Source: Pseudomonas sp. PSB18 (GTDB lineage: Bacteria > Pseudomonadota > Gammaproteobacteria > Pseudomonadales > Pseudomonadaceae). From it: a DNA stretch of 64,000 nucleotides. A program made the position numbers and the translations under genes. Below are positions 53,795-62,484 of the stretch, piece by piece (positions within the stretch are counted from its first letter, which is position 1; the number at the start of each line of letters is the position of its first letter). The notes beneath the pieces were generated by a model that was given only the letters and a program-made list of their open reading frames with translations, was not told the DNA's origin and did no database searches. The stretch covers positions 124,001-188,000 of the forward strand of contig NZ_NOIN01000008.1 of NCBI RefSeq assembly GCF_014596565.1. The letters are read 5' to 3'.

Positions 53795-53831
53795 AAAGCC
53801 CCGCCCGGTAATTGCCGGGCGGGGCTTTTTC
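53795..53831 (+). terminator. Rho-independent terminator of acsA
   Basis: AAAGCCCCGCCCGG and CCGGGCGGGGCTTTTT pair around TAATTG, 20 bases after the acsA stop. Confidence 0.94.
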
Positions 53832-53841
53832 TTGGGAGCTG

Positions 53842-53956
53842 ACTGATCGTTCCCACGCTCCGCGTGGGAACGCCTCTACGGACGCTCCGCGTTCGGCTCT
53901 CAGGGACGCAGAGCGTCCTTGGCTGCATTCCCACGCGGAGCGTGGGAATGATCAGT
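53842..53956. repeat. Long palindromic repeat (GATCGTTCCCACGCTCCGCGTGGGAACG family)
   Basis: ACTGATCGTTCCCACGCTCC at the left and GGAGCGTGGGAATGATCAGT at the right are inverses; each arm contains the small palindrome CCCACGCTCCGCGTGGG. A middle pair GGACGCTCCGCG/CGCAGAGCGTCC is also present. This is a second repeat family, distinct from the TGTGGGAGC type. Confidence 0.8.
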
Positions 53957-54442
53957 GTGGAAAGGTCTACGAATAAATATCGACGTTCAGCGTCAGACCT
54001 TTCGCAGCGTTACCGATGTTTCGAAATGTGTAACCAAAGGCACCGTACCGAGGCGATGGGAAACGTCGAGCCCTGGATCAGGGCGTTCGCAGCTTCTCGT
54101 TAAAATAAGCCGACACGCTGTGCTTGCCGGATTAGAAGGGTTTGCGAATAATGGGCCCGCAATTTGCAATGTGTATTGGTTTCCTTTCTTTCGCTCCTGC
54201 ATGAATTTGCTGAGCTGTCAATGTGCTTGAACCGCTTTCTCGATGCTTCTGTAATTTGTTGTCGCATTGAAGAAATATCGGCTTCGGGCCTGTCGTTAGA
54301 ATGCCGATCACTCGCTCGTCGTGGCCTGCGTTGATAAAAACGTCCGCCTCCTAGGACGCAGCACCTACGTTCGTTTTCACCCATTCGCATATTGGGCTGT
54401 TGCTCACTCTGCCGTTTTGCCCTTTACCGATGGAGTCCCAAG
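53957..54442. promoter_or_regulatory. Region upstream of aotJ
   Basis: This 486-base space shows no supported gene; its GC content is below that of the coding regions. It holds an ArgR half-site at 54260-54275 and the aotJ leader, with GGAG before the start codon. Confidence 0.4.
54260..54275 (+). promoter_or_regulatory. ArgR half-site upstream of aotJ
   Basis: TGTCGC-N8-AA matches the Pseudomonas ArgR half-site consensus. A weaker copy (TGTCGT) begins at 54291. ArgR encoded at the end of this operon is the expected binder. Confidence 0.5.
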
Positions 54443-55216
54443 ATGAAGAAACTTGTGCTGCTTGGCGCCCTGGCACTGTCCGTGCTGTCCCTGCCGACAT
54501 TCGCCGATGAAAAGCCCCTGAAGATCGGTATCGAAGCGGCTTACCCTCCGTTTGCCTCGAAAGCCCCGGACGGCAGCATCGTCGGTTTCGACTACGACAT
54601 CGGCAATGCGCTGTGCGAAGAAATGAAGGTCAAGTGCGTGTGGGTCGAGCAGGAGTTCGACGGTCTGATTCCGGCGCTCAAGGTGCGCAAGATCGACGCG
54701 ATCCTGTCCTCCATGTCGATCACTGAGGATCGCAAGAAGTCCGTGGACTTTACCAACAAGTACTACAACACCCCGGCCCGTCTGGTGATGAAGGCCGGTA
54801 CCCAGGTCAGCGATGGCCTGACCGAACTCAAGGGCAAGAACATCGGTGTGCAGCGCGGTTCGATCCACGAGCGTTTTGCCCGTGAAGTCCTCGCTCCGCT
54901 GGGTGCCGAGATCAAACCATACGGTTCGCAGAACGAAATCTACCTGGATGTCTCCGCCGGTCGCCTCGACGGTACCGTGGCAGACGCTACCCTGTTGGAT
55001 GACGGTTTCCTGAAGACCGATGCCGGCAAAGGCTTTGCATTCGTCGGGCCGGCCTTCACCGACGTCAAATACTTCGGCGACGGCGTAGGGATCGCGGTTC
55101 GCAAGGGCGACGCCCTGAAAGACAAGATCAATGGCGCTATCGCCGCTATTCGCCAGAACGGCAAATACAAGGACATTCAGGACAAGTACTTCGCCTTCGA
55201 CATCTACGGCAAGTAA
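54443..55216 (+). CDS. aotJ: Arginine/ornithine ABC transporter substrate-binding protein
   Basis: A 257-residue periplasmic protein with signal peptide MKKLVLLGALALSVLSLPTFA. The type II solute-binding fold shows KIGIEAAYPPFASKAPDGSI, GFDYDIGNALCEEMKVKC (the family 3 signature) and the hinge region with AILSSMSITEDRKKSVDFT. It binds arginine or ornithine and delivers it to AotQMP. It is the first gene of the aot operon; a hairpin after it probably lowers expression of the downstream membrane genes. Confidence 0.93.
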   Translation: MKKLVLLGALALSVLSLPTFADEKPLKIGIEAAYPPFASKAPDGSIVGFDYDIGNALCEEMKVKCVWVEQEFDGLIPALKVRKIDAILSSMSITEDRKKSVDFTNKYYNTPARLVMKAGTQVSDGLTELKGKNIGVQRGSIHERFAREVLAPLGAEIKPYGSQNEIYLDVSAGRLDGTVADATLLDDGFLKTDAGKGFAFVGPAFTDVKYFGDGVGIAVRKGDALKDKINGAIAAIRQNGKYKDIQDKYFAFDIYGK

Positions 55217-55237
55217 CACCGTCCCGCCACTCGTGCG

Positions 55238-55281
55238 AAATGGCGCAAGCAACAGGCTCCCTGCGGTTTGCGCCATTTTTA
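55238..55281 (+). terminator. Attenuator hairpin between aotJ and aotQ
   Basis: AAATGGCGCAA (55238-55248) pairs with TTGCGCCATTT (55268-55278) around 19 bases and is followed by T residues. As a partial terminator it would leave the binding protein in excess over the permease, common in binding-protein operons. Confidence 0.7.
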
Positions 55282-55306
55282 CATCCCACTTTCGAGGACC
55301 TGAATC

Positions 55307-55996
55307 ATGTTGAAAGGCTACGGGGCTGTCATCCTCGATGGCGCATGGTTGACGCTTCAGCTCGCCTTGTCGTCCATGGCCCTGGCCATCGTCCTGGGAC
55401 TGATCGGTGTCGCGTTGCGCCTCTCGCCGGTGCGCTGGCTGGCGTGGCTGGGTGATCTGTATTCCACGGTCATCCGCGGTATTCCCGACCTGGTGCTGAT
55501 CCTGCTGATTTTCTATGGCGGCCAGGACCTGCTCAACCGCGTGGCGCCGATGCTCGGTTATGACGACTACATCGACCTCAATCCGCTGGCGGCCGGTATC
55601 GGCACCCTGGGCTTCATCTTCGGCGCCTACCTGTCGGAAACCTTTCGCGGCGCATTCATGGCGATCCCCAAGGGGCAGGCCGAGGCGGGCATGGCGTATG
55701 GCATGAGCGGCTTCCAGGTGTTCTTCCGGGTGCTGGTGCCACAGATGATTCGTCTGGCGATTCCGGGCTTCACCAACAACTGGCTGGTGTTGACCAAGGC
55801 GACCGCGTTGATTTCGGTGGTGGGCCTGCAAGACATGATGTTCAAGGCCAAGCAGGCGGCGGATGCCACCCGCGAGCCTTTCACCTTCTTCCTGGCAGTG
55901 GCGGCGATGTACCTGGTGATCACCAGCGTCTCGTTGCTGGCATTGCGTCACCTTGAGAAGCGCTACTCGGTAGGCGTAAGGGCGGCTGATCTATGA
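55307..55996 (+). CDS. aotQ: Arginine/ornithine ABC transporter permease AotQ
   Basis: A 229-residue inner-membrane permease of the HisQ/HisM type with about five helices. The EAA loop that contacts the ATPase is FMAIPKGQAEAGMAYGMSGF near residue 120. The N-terminal GAWLTLQLALSSMALAIVLG is the family start. AGGACC precedes the ATG. It overlaps aotM by 4 bases. Confidence 0.92.
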   Translation: MLKGYGAVILDGAWLTLQLALSSMALAIVLGLIGVALRLSPVRWLAWLGDLYSTVIRGIPDLVLILLIFYGGQDLLNRVAPMLGYDDYIDLNPLAAGIGTLGFIFGAYLSETFRGAFMAIPKGQAEAGMAYGMSGFQVFFRVLVPQMIRLAIPGFTNNWLVLTKATALISVVGLQDMMFKAKQAADATREPFTFFLAVAAMYLVITSVSLLALRHLEKRYSVGVRAADL

Positions 55997-56691
55997 TCTT
56001 CGACTACAACGTCATCTATGAAGCCTTGCCGCTGTACTTCGGCGGCCTGCTGACCACCTTGAAGTTGCTGGCACTGTCGCTGTTCTTCGGTCTGCTGGCG
56101 GCGCTGCCCCTGGGGCTGATGCGGGTCTCCAAGCAGCCAGTCGTGAACATGACGGCCTGGCTCTACACCTACGTGATTCGCGGCACGCCGATGCTGGTTC
56201 AGCTGTTCCTGATCTACTACGGGCTGGCGCAGTTCGAGTTCGTGCGCGAGAGCTTCCTCTGGCCGTGGTTGTCCAGCGCGACGTTCTGTGCGTGTCTCGC
56301 GTTCGCCATCAACACCAGCGCCTACACCGCTGAAATCATCGCCGGCAGCCTGCGGGCCACGCCCAATGGTGAGATCGAGGCGGCCAAGGCCATGGGTATG
56401 TCGCGCTTCACGTTGTATCGCCGGATCCTGTTGCCGTCGGCCCTGCGCCGGGCGCTGCCGCAGTACAGCAACGAAGTGATCATGATGCTGCAGACCACCA
56501 GCCTGGCCTCCATCGTGACCCTGATCGACATCACCGGTGCCGCGCGCACGGTAAACGCCCAGTATTACCTGCCGTTCGAGGCTTACATCACGGCCGGCGT
56601 GTTCTACCTGTGCCTGACTTTCATCCTGGTGCGCCTGTTCAAGCTGGCCGAGCGTCGCTGGCTGAGTTACCTGGCCCCGCGCAAGCATTGA
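55993..56691 (+). CDS. aotM: Arginine/ornithine ABC transporter permease AotM
   Basis: A 232-residue partner of AotQ. The EAA loop is LRATPNGEIEAAKAMGMSRF near residue 125, with NTSAYTAEIIAGS before it. It ends YLAPRKH. The start overlaps the stop of aotQ, so translation is coupled. In P. aeruginosa an aotO gene, as I recall it, follows; here aotP comes next after 56 bases. Confidence 0.92.
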   Translation: MIFDYNVIYEALPLYFGGLLTTLKLLALSLFFGLLAALPLGLMRVSKQPVVNMTAWLYTYVIRGTPMLVQLFLIYYGLAQFEFVRESFLWPWLSSATFCACLAFAINTSAYTAEIIAGSLRATPNGEIEAAKAMGMSRFTLYRRILLPSALRRALPQYSNEVIMMLQTTSLASIVTLIDITGAARTVNAQYYLPFEAYITAGVFYLCLTFILVRLFKLAERRWLSYLAPRKH

Positions 56692-56747
56692 TAACGCATC
56701 GACCCGATCGACTGCCCAACGACTGACGTTTTGTGAGAACCGACCGC

Positions 56748-57512
56748 ATGTACAAGCTCGAAGTCCAAGACCTGCATAAACGCTATGGCAGTCACGAAGT
56801 GCTCAAGGGCGTGTCCCTGAAGGCCGCCGCCGGCGATGTGATCAGCATCATCGGCTCCAGTGGCTCCGGTAAAAGTACCTTCCTGCGTTGCATCAACCTG
56901 CTTGAGCAACCCCATGCCGGCAAGATTCTGCTCAATAACGAAGAGCTGAAGCTGCTGGCCAACAAGGATGGCGCGTTGAAGGCCGCGGACCCCAAGCAAC
57001 TGCAGCGCATGCGTTCGCGGTTGTCGATGGTGTTCCAGCATTTCAACCTGTGGTCCCACATGACCGCGCTGGAAAACATCATGGAAGCGCCGGTGCATGT
57101 CCTGGGCGTCGCCAAGGCCGAGGCCCGCGAGAAGGCCGAGCATTACCTCAACAAAGTGGGCGTGGCCCATCGCAAGGACGCCTATCCGGGTCATATGTCC
57201 GGCGGCGAGCAGCAGCGCGTGGCGATTGCCCGGGCGCTGGCGATGGAGCCGGAAGTCATGTTGTTCGACGAACCGACGTCGGCCCTCGACCCGGAGCTGG
57301 TGGGCGATGTGCTCAAGGTAATGCAGGCCCTGGCCCTGGAAGGTCGGACCATGGTGGTGGTGACCCACGAAATGGGCTTTGCCCGCGAAGTGTCGAACCA
57401 GCTGGTGTTCCTGCACAAAGGCATCGTCGAAGAGAGCGGCAACCCGCGTGAAGTGCTGGTCAATCCGCAATCGGAGCGCCTGCAGCAATTTCTTTCGGGC
57501 AGCCTCAAGTAA
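56748..57512 (+). CDS. aotP: Arginine/ornithine ABC transporter ATPase
   Basis: A 254-residue ATP-binding subunit. Walker A is IGSSGSGKSTFLRCIN (residues 36-51), the Q-loop is MVFQHFNLW, the signature is MSGGEQQRVAIARALA, Walker B is VMLFDEPTSALDPE, and the H-loop is VVTHEMGFA. The ATG at 56748 begins MYKLEVQDLHKRYGSH; a GTG 15 bases upstream is less likely. It powers AotQM. Confidence 0.93.
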   Translation: MYKLEVQDLHKRYGSHEVLKGVSLKAAAGDVISIIGSSGSGKSTFLRCINLLEQPHAGKILLNNEELKLLANKDGALKAADPKQLQRMRSRLSMVFQHFNLWSHMTALENIMEAPVHVLGVAKAEAREKAEHYLNKVGVAHRKDAYPGHMSGGEQQRVAIARALAMEPEVMLFDEPTSALDPELVGDVLKVMQALALEGRTMVVVTHEMGFAREVSNQLVFLHKGIVEESGNPREVLVNPQSERLQQFLSGSLK

Positions 57513-57625
57513 TTGCTCCCGTTACGCACCTGATTTGGGTCATGCTGCGCACCACGTGCCAGATGGTCTAATTTGGTTGCAGCCGCTTTTGGCTTTAACA
57601 CTGTTTTCGTTTCGGATCGCCCGCC

Positions 57626-58606
57626 ATGACTGCCCATCGAATTGGTTTCCTGATTTGGCCCAGCACCAAAGCCCTGACGCTGGCGCTGGCAGAGGAGGCC
57701 TTGCGTGTCGCTCAGCGGGTGCACCCGGAGGTGGTCTACGAACTGTCGTTCCTGCAGGCCGAACCGGCGGGCGAGGGCGCCTGGCAGTTACCCGGCGAAC
57801 CCTGGGCGGGCAAGCTCGAAGGCCTCCAGAAGCTGTTCCTGCTGGCCGATGAGCCACCGACTGCGCTGGCCTCCAACCTGAGCAGCGCACTCAAGCAATT
57901 GGTGCGTGCCGGTTGCGTGATTGGTGGCTTGTCGGCCGGTGTCTATCCCCTGGCTCAATTGGGATTGCTCGATGGTTATCGCGCCGCCGTGCACTGGCGC
58001 TGGCAGGACGATTTCTCCGAACGTTTCCCCAAGGTCATCGCCACCAGCCATTTGTTCGACTGGGATCGTGACCGCCTGACGGCCTGCGGTGGCATGTCGG
58101 TGCTCGACCTGCTGCTGGCGGTGCTGTCGCGCGATCACGGCGCGGAACTGGCCGGGGCAGTGTCGGAAGAGCTGGTGGTCGAACGCATTCGTGAGGGCGG
58201 CGAACGCCAACGCATTCCGCTGCAGAATCGCCTCGGCTCCAGCCATCCGAAGCTCACCCAGGCGGTGCTGTTGATGGAGGCCAACATCGAAGAGCCGTTG
58301 ACTACCGATGAAATCGCCCAGCACGTGTGCGTATCCCGCCGGCAACTGGAGCGAATCTTCAAGCAGTACCTCAACCGTGTGCCGAGCCAGTATTACCTGG
58401 AACTGCGCCTGAACAAGGCCCGGCAGATGCTGATGCAGACCAGCAAATCCATCATCCAGATCGGCTTGTCCTGTGGCTTCTCCTCGGGACCACACTTCTC
58501 CAGTGCCTACCGCAACTTCTTCGGCGCCACGCCGCGGGAAGATCGCAACCAGCGACGCAGCAGCAGCCCGTTCGAATTGTCGTCGGTGCCGGCCGAGCGG
58601 GGTTAG
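57626..58606 (+). CDS. argR: Transcriptional regulator ArgR (AraC family)
   Basis: A 326-residue regulator of arginine metabolism specific to pseudomonads. The N-terminal DJ-1/PfpI-like (GATase1) domain spans about 1-190 (HRIGFLIWPSTKALTLALAE; GGLSAGVYPLAQLGLLDGYRAAVHW). The C-terminal AraC domain has two HTHs (TTDEIAQHVCVSRRQLERIF and SIIQIGLSCGFSSGPHFSSA). With arginine it activates aot and aru genes and represses biosynthesis genes. It closes the aot operon, 114 bases after aotP. Confidence 0.95.
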   Translation: MTAHRIGFLIWPSTKALTLALAEEALRVAQRVHPEVVYELSFLQAEPAGEGAWQLPGEPWAGKLEGLQKLFLLADEPPTALASNLSSALKQLVRAGCVIGGLSAGVYPLAQLGLLDGYRAAVHWRWQDDFSERFPKVIATSHLFDWDRDRLTACGGMSVLDLLLAVLSRDHGAELAGAVSEELVVERIREGGERQRIPLQNRLGSSHPKLTQAVLLMEANIEEPLTTDEIAQHVCVSRRQLERIFKQYLNRVPSQYYLELRLNKARQMLMQTSKSIIQIGLSCGFSSGPHFSSAYRNFFGATPREDRNQRRSSSPFELSSVPAERG

Positions 58607-58658
58607 GCGGCTCCCGTCAGAGGGCAGGGCGCGAATAAGGCGGTCTACACAAAATAAC

Positions 58659-58748
58659 TGTGGGAGCGAGCCTGCTCGCGATGGCGTCGGATCAGTTGGC
58701 ATCGATGTCGACTGACATTGCGCTATCGCGAGCAGGCTCGCTCCCACA
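58659..58748. repeat. Palindromic intergenic repeat pair (GGGAGCGAGCCTGCTCGCG type)
   Basis: TGTGGGAGCGAGCCTGCTCG and inverse CGAGCAGGCTCGCTCCCACA about 45 bases apart, between argR and the aru promoter region. The rest of the 373-base gap (58749-58979) holds the ArgR sites. Confidence 0.86.
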
Positions 58749-58834
58749 GGTGATCTGTGGCTGGCAATGGAAATGTGGACGTCGACGCCTAAAGTCCCCC
58801 GACAACGTTTAAACTGCGCCTTTGCGACGCTATT

Positions 58835-58901
58835 TGTCGCATTGCCATAAACCCAATGAAAACGGGGTTTGGCGCTATAAGAAGTTGTCGCTTGGCGACA
58901 A
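58835..58901 (+). promoter_or_regulatory. Two ArgR half-sites upstream of aruC
   Basis: TGTCGC-N8-AA occurs at 58835-58850 and again at 58886-58901, both full matches in the same direction. They lie 80-145 bases before the aruC start. This agrees with the direct-repeat ArgR operators known from P. aeruginosa and supports arginine induction of the catabolic operon. Confidence 0.7.
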
Positions 58902-58979
58902 GGCCGGGCTGAAAACTGTCCTTACAATCCTCACCAAGCTCGCCATTTCCAGGCGAGTGTTTCTCTTCAGGAGACTCCG

Positions 58980-60200
58980 ATGTCCGTTGAGCAAGCCGCG
59001 GTACAACGCGCCGATTTCGACCAGGTAATGGTTCCCAACTATGCGCCTGCTGCCTTCATTCCTGTGCGTGGCGCCGGTTCCCGCGTGTGGGACCAGTCCG
59101 GCCGCGAGTTGATCGATTTCGCCGGCGGCATTGCAGTCAACGTGTTGGGCCACGCCCATCCGGCGTTGGTGGGTGCGCTCACCGAGCAGGCCAATAAGCT
59201 GTGGCATGTCTCCAACGTATTCACCAACGAGCCGGCCCTGCGCCTGGCCCATAAATTGGTCGACGCGACATTCGCCGAGCGTGCGTTCTTCTGCAACTCC
59301 GGCGCCGAAGCCAACGAGGCCGCCTTCAAGCTGGCCCGTCGTGTTGCATTCGATCGTTTCGGCACCGAAAAGTACGAAATCATCGCCGCGCTCAACAGCT
59401 TCCACGGTCGCACGCTGTTCACCGTCAACGTCGGCGGGCAGTCGAAATATTCCGATGGCTTCGGTCCGAAAATCACCGGCATCACCCACGTGCCCTATAA
59501 CGACCTGGCAGCCTTGAAAGCGGCCATTTCGGACAAGACCTGCGCCGTGGTGCTGGAACCGATCCAGGGTGAAGGCGGCGTGCTGCCGGCCGAGCAAGCC
59601 TACCTGCAAGGCGCTCGCGACCTGTGCGATGCGCACAATGCGCTGCTGGTGTTCGACGAAGTGCAGACCGGCATGGGCCGCAGCGGCGAACTGTTCGCCT
59701 ACATGCATTACGGCGTGGTCCCGGACATCCTCACCAGCGCCAAGAGCCTGGGCGGTGGTTTCCCGATCGCGGCGATGCTCACCACCGAAGCGCTGGCCAA
59801 GCACCTGGTCGTCGGTACCCACGGCACCACTTACGGCGGCAACCCGCTGGCGTGCGCGGTGGCCGAGGCGGTGATCGATGTGGTCAACACCCCTGAAGTG
59901 CTCGGCGGGGTCAAGGCCAAGCATGACAAATTCAAGACCCGCCTGGAGCAGATCGGCGAGAAGTACGGCCTGTTTACCCAGGTGCGCGGTCTGGGCCTGT
60001 TGATCGGCTGCGTGCTGAACGACGCCTGGAAAGGCAAGGCCAAGGACATCTTCAACGCCGCCGAACAGGAAGGCCTGATGATCCTGCAAGCTGGCCCGGA
60101 CGTGATCCGTTTCGCCCCGAGCCTGGTGGTGGAAGACGCCGACATCGACGCCGGCCTGGACCGTTTCGAGAAGGCCGCGGCGAAGCTGACCCAAGCCTGA
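58980..60200 (+). CDS. aruC: Succinylornithine / acetylornithine aminotransferase
   Basis: A 406-residue class III PLP aminotransferase. It serves N2-succinylornithine in the AST pathway and also acetylornithine in biosynthesis in pseudomonads. GAEANEAAFKLARR, ALNSFHGRTLFTVNVGG, VVLEPIQGEGG, LLVFDEVQTGMGRSGELFAY and the PLP lysine in TSAKSLGGGFPIAAM are all present. AGGAGACTCCG precedes the ATG. It is first of the aru operon; a hairpin follows it. Confidence 0.95.
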   Translation: MSVEQAAVQRADFDQVMVPNYAPAAFIPVRGAGSRVWDQSGRELIDFAGGIAVNVLGHAHPALVGALTEQANKLWHVSNVFTNEPALRLAHKLVDATFAERAFFCNSGAEANEAAFKLARRVAFDRFGTEKYEIIAALNSFHGRTLFTVNVGGQSKYSDGFGPKITGITHVPYNDLAALKAAISDKTCAVVLEPIQGEGGVLPAEQAYLQGARDLCDAHNALLVFDEVQTGMGRSGELFAYMHYGVVPDILTSAKSLGGGFPIAAMLTTEALAKHLVVGTHGTTYGGNPLACAVAEAVIDVVNTPEVLGGVKAKHDKFKTRLEQIGEKYGLFTQVRGLGLLIGCVLNDAWKGKAKDIFNAAEQEGLMILQAGPDVIRFAPSLVVEDADIDAGLDRFEKAAAKLTQA

Positions 60201-60207
60201 TCCTGAA

Positions 60208-60231
60208 AACTGGCTCCATGGGAGCCAGGTT
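60208..60231 (+). terminator. Hairpin after aruC (partial terminator)
   Basis: CTGGCTCC (60210-60217) pairs with GGAGCCAG (60221-60228) around ATG, with A residues before and GTTT after. With the repeat just downstream it may reduce read-through into aruF. Confidence 0.5.
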
Positions 60232-60233
60232 TC

Positions 60234-60322
60234 TGTGGGAGCCGAGCTTGCTCGCGATGGGATCGCCTCGTTGTGACAGGTGAAAGTCAGTGCCTGCATC
60301 GCGAGCAAGCTTTGCTCCCACA
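60234..60322. repeat. Palindromic intergenic repeat pair (GAGCCGAGCTTGCTCGCG variant)
   Basis: TGTGGGAGCCGAGCTTGCTC and inverse GAGCAAGCTTTGCTCCCACA (imperfect) about 50 bases apart, inside the aru operon between aruC and aruF. Confidence 0.8.
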
Positions 60323-60392
60323 TGAAGCCGTTTTTTTTCTTTGTGTCGACCCTTTTGGTCGAACCCTTTATTTCAAGTTAAGGAGTGACACC

Positions 60393-61412
60393 ATGCTGGT
60401 GATGCGCCCCGCGCAAATGGCGGATCTGGGCGAGGTACAGCGTCTGGCTGCGGACAGTCCGATCGGTGTCACTTCCTTGCCGGATGACGTGGAACGCTTG
60501 AGCGACAAGATCGCTGCGAGCGAAGCCTCGTTTGCCGCCGAAGTCAGTTTCAACGGTGAGGAAAGCTATTTCTTCGTCCTTGAAGACACGGCTACCGGCA
60601 AGCTGGTGGGCTGTTCGGCCATCGTTGCGTCGGCCGGTTATTCCGAACCGTTCTACAGTTTTCGCAACGAGACGTTCGTCCATGCCTCCCGTGAGCTGAA
60701 GATCCACAACAAGATCCACGTACTCTCCCAGTGCCACGACCTGACCGGCAACAGCCTGTTGACCAGTTTCTATGTGGTCCGGGACCTGGTGGGAACGCCG
60801 TGGGCGGAGCTCAATTCCCGCGGGCGCCTGCTGTTCGTCGCCAGCCATCCGGAACGGTTCGCCGATTCGGTGGTGACCGAGATCGTCGGCTACAGCGATG
60901 AAAATGGCGATTCGCCGTTCTGGGACGCCATCGGTCGCAACTTCTTCGACCTCAACTACGCCGCCGCCGAGCGCTTGTGCGGGCTGAAAAGCCGCACCTT
61001 CCTCGCCGAGCTGATGCCCCATTACCCGATCTACGTGCCACTGCTGCCGGACGCCGCCCAAGAAGCCATGGGGCAGGTCCATCCGCGTGCGCAGATCACC
61101 TTCGACATCCTGATGCGCGAAGGCTTCGAGACTGATCATTACATCGACATCTTCGATGGCGGCCCGACCCTGCATGCCCGCGTCTCGGGGATCCGCTCGA
61201 TTGCCCAGAGTCGCGTGGTGCCGGTCAAGCTCGGCGAACCGGTCAAGGGTGCCGGCCGGCAATACCTGGTGGCCAATGCCCAATTGCAGGATTACCGCGC
61301 CGTGTTGCTCGAGCTCGATTACGCGCCCGGTAAACCAGTGACCCTGGACATGGAAGCGGCCGAGGCCCTGGGCGTCGGCGAAGGCGCCAGCGTGCGCCTG
61401 GTGGCGGTTTAA
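60393..61412 (+). CDS. aruF: Arginine/ornithine succinyltransferase, alpha subunit
   Basis: A 339-residue subunit of the AruFG enzyme that moves succinate from succinyl-CoA to arginine or ornithine, the first AST step. The AstA-type sequence includes RPAQMADLGEVQRLA, GNSLLTSFYVV, SPFWDAIGRNFFDLNYAAAE and HYIDIFDGGPTLHA. The ATG at 60393 has AAGGAG upstream; the longer frame adds an unrelated segment. Its sister aruG follows after 46 bases and is clearly a paralogue. Confidence 0.94.
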   Translation: MLVMRPAQMADLGEVQRLAADSPIGVTSLPDDVERLSDKIAASEASFAAEVSFNGEESYFFVLEDTATGKLVGCSAIVASAGYSEPFYSFRNETFVHASRELKIHNKIHVLSQCHDLTGNSLLTSFYVVRDLVGTPWAELNSRGRLLFVASHPERFADSVVTEIVGYSDENGDSPFWDAIGRNFFDLNYAAAERLCGLKSRTFLAELMPHYPIYVPLLPDAAQEAMGQVHPRAQITFDILMREGFETDHYIDIFDGGPTLHARVSGIRSIAQSRVVPVKLGEPVKGAGRQYLVANAQLQDYRAVLLELDYAPGKPVTLDMEAAEALGVGEGASVRLVAV

Positions 61413-61458
61413 GTCTGAGTTTCGCGGGTGGCATGAGCGGCCCGTCTGAGGAGATAGC

Positions 61459-62484
61459 ATGATCGTTCGTCCCGTACGCAGCAGCGATTTACCCGCTCTG
61501 ATCGCCCTGGCCCGCAGCACCGGCACCGGCCTGACCACCTTGCCGGCCAACGAAGAGCGTCTGGCCCATCGGGTCGGCTGGGCCGAGAAGACCTTTCGCG
61601 GCGAAGCCGGGCGTGGCGATGCGGATTACCTGTTCGTGCTCGAAAACGATGACGGCCAAGTGGTGGGCATCTCCGCCATCGCCGGTGCCGTGGGCCTGCG
61701 TGAGCCCTGGTACAACTTTCGCGTCGGCCTGACGGTGAGCGCTTCCCAGGAGCTGAACATCTACCGGGAAATCCCGACGCTGTTCCTGGCCAACGACCTG
61801 ACCGGCAATTCCGAGCTGTGTTCGCTGTTCCTGCATGCCGATTATCGCAATGGCCTCAACGGTCGCATGCTGGCCAAGGCGCGATTGCTGTTCATTGCCG
61901 AATACCCGCAGCTGTTCGGCAACAAGATCATCGCCGAGATGCGCGGCATGTCCGACGACACCGGCCGTTCGCCTTTCTGGGAGAGCCTGGGCCGGCACTT
62001 CTTCAAAATGGAGTTCAGCCAGGCCGATTACCTGACCGGGGTCGGCAACAAGGCGTTTATCGCCGAACTGATGCCCAAGTTCCCGCTGTACACCTGTTTC
62101 CTGTCCGAGGATGCCCGCGCCGTGATCGCCCAGGTGCATCCGGACACCGAGCCGGCCTTGTCGATGCTCAAGAGTGAAGGCTTCAACTATCAAGGCTACG
62201 TCGACATCTTCGATGCCGGCCCGGCCGTGGAGTGCGAAACCGCCAAGATCCGTGCGGTTCGTGACAGCCAGGCTCTGGTGTTGGCCATCGGCACGCCTGG
62301 CGACGACGCCACGCCGTTCCTCATCCATAACCGCAAGTGCCTGGATTGCCGCATTACGGCGGCACCGGCGCGCTTCGCCTCGGGCACCCTGGTGGTGGAT
62401 CCGCTGACCGCCAAACGTCTTCAACTCAACGCCGGCGATCAAGTGCGCGCCGTTGCGTTGTCTGCTGCTCGGGAGTCGAAATGA
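61459..62484 (+). CDS. aruG: Arginine succinyltransferase, beta subunit
   Basis: A 341-residue paralogue of AruF, begun MIVRPVRSSDLPALIALARS. GNSELCSLFLHADYRNGLNG, SPFWESLGRHFFKMEFSQAD and GYVDIFDAGPAVECE match the same blocks as in AruF. The two subunits form the succinyltransferase. GAGGAGA precedes the ATG. The stop overlaps the start of astD by 4 bases, so translation is coupled. Confidence 0.94.
   Translation: MIVRPVRSSDLPALIALARSTGTGLTTLPANEERLAHRVGWAEKTFRGEAGRGDADYLFVLENDDGQVVGISAIAGAVGLREPWYNFRVGLTVSASQELNIYREIPTLFLANDLTGNSELCSLFLHADYRNGLNGRMLAKARLLFIAEYPQLFGNKIIAEMRGMSDDTGRSPFWESLGRHFFKMEFSQADYLTGVGNKAFIAELMPKFPLYTCFLSEDARAVIAQVHPDTEPALSMLKSEGFNYQGYVDIFDAGPAVECETAKIRAVRDSQALVLAIGTPGDDATPFLIHNRKCLDCRITAAPARFASGTLVVDPLTAKRLQLNAGDQVRAVALSAARESK

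Noticed and set aside
54404..55951. 515-codon open frame opposite aotJ-aotQ
   Set aside because: Antisense to two well-supported transporter genes and spans their intergenic hairpin.
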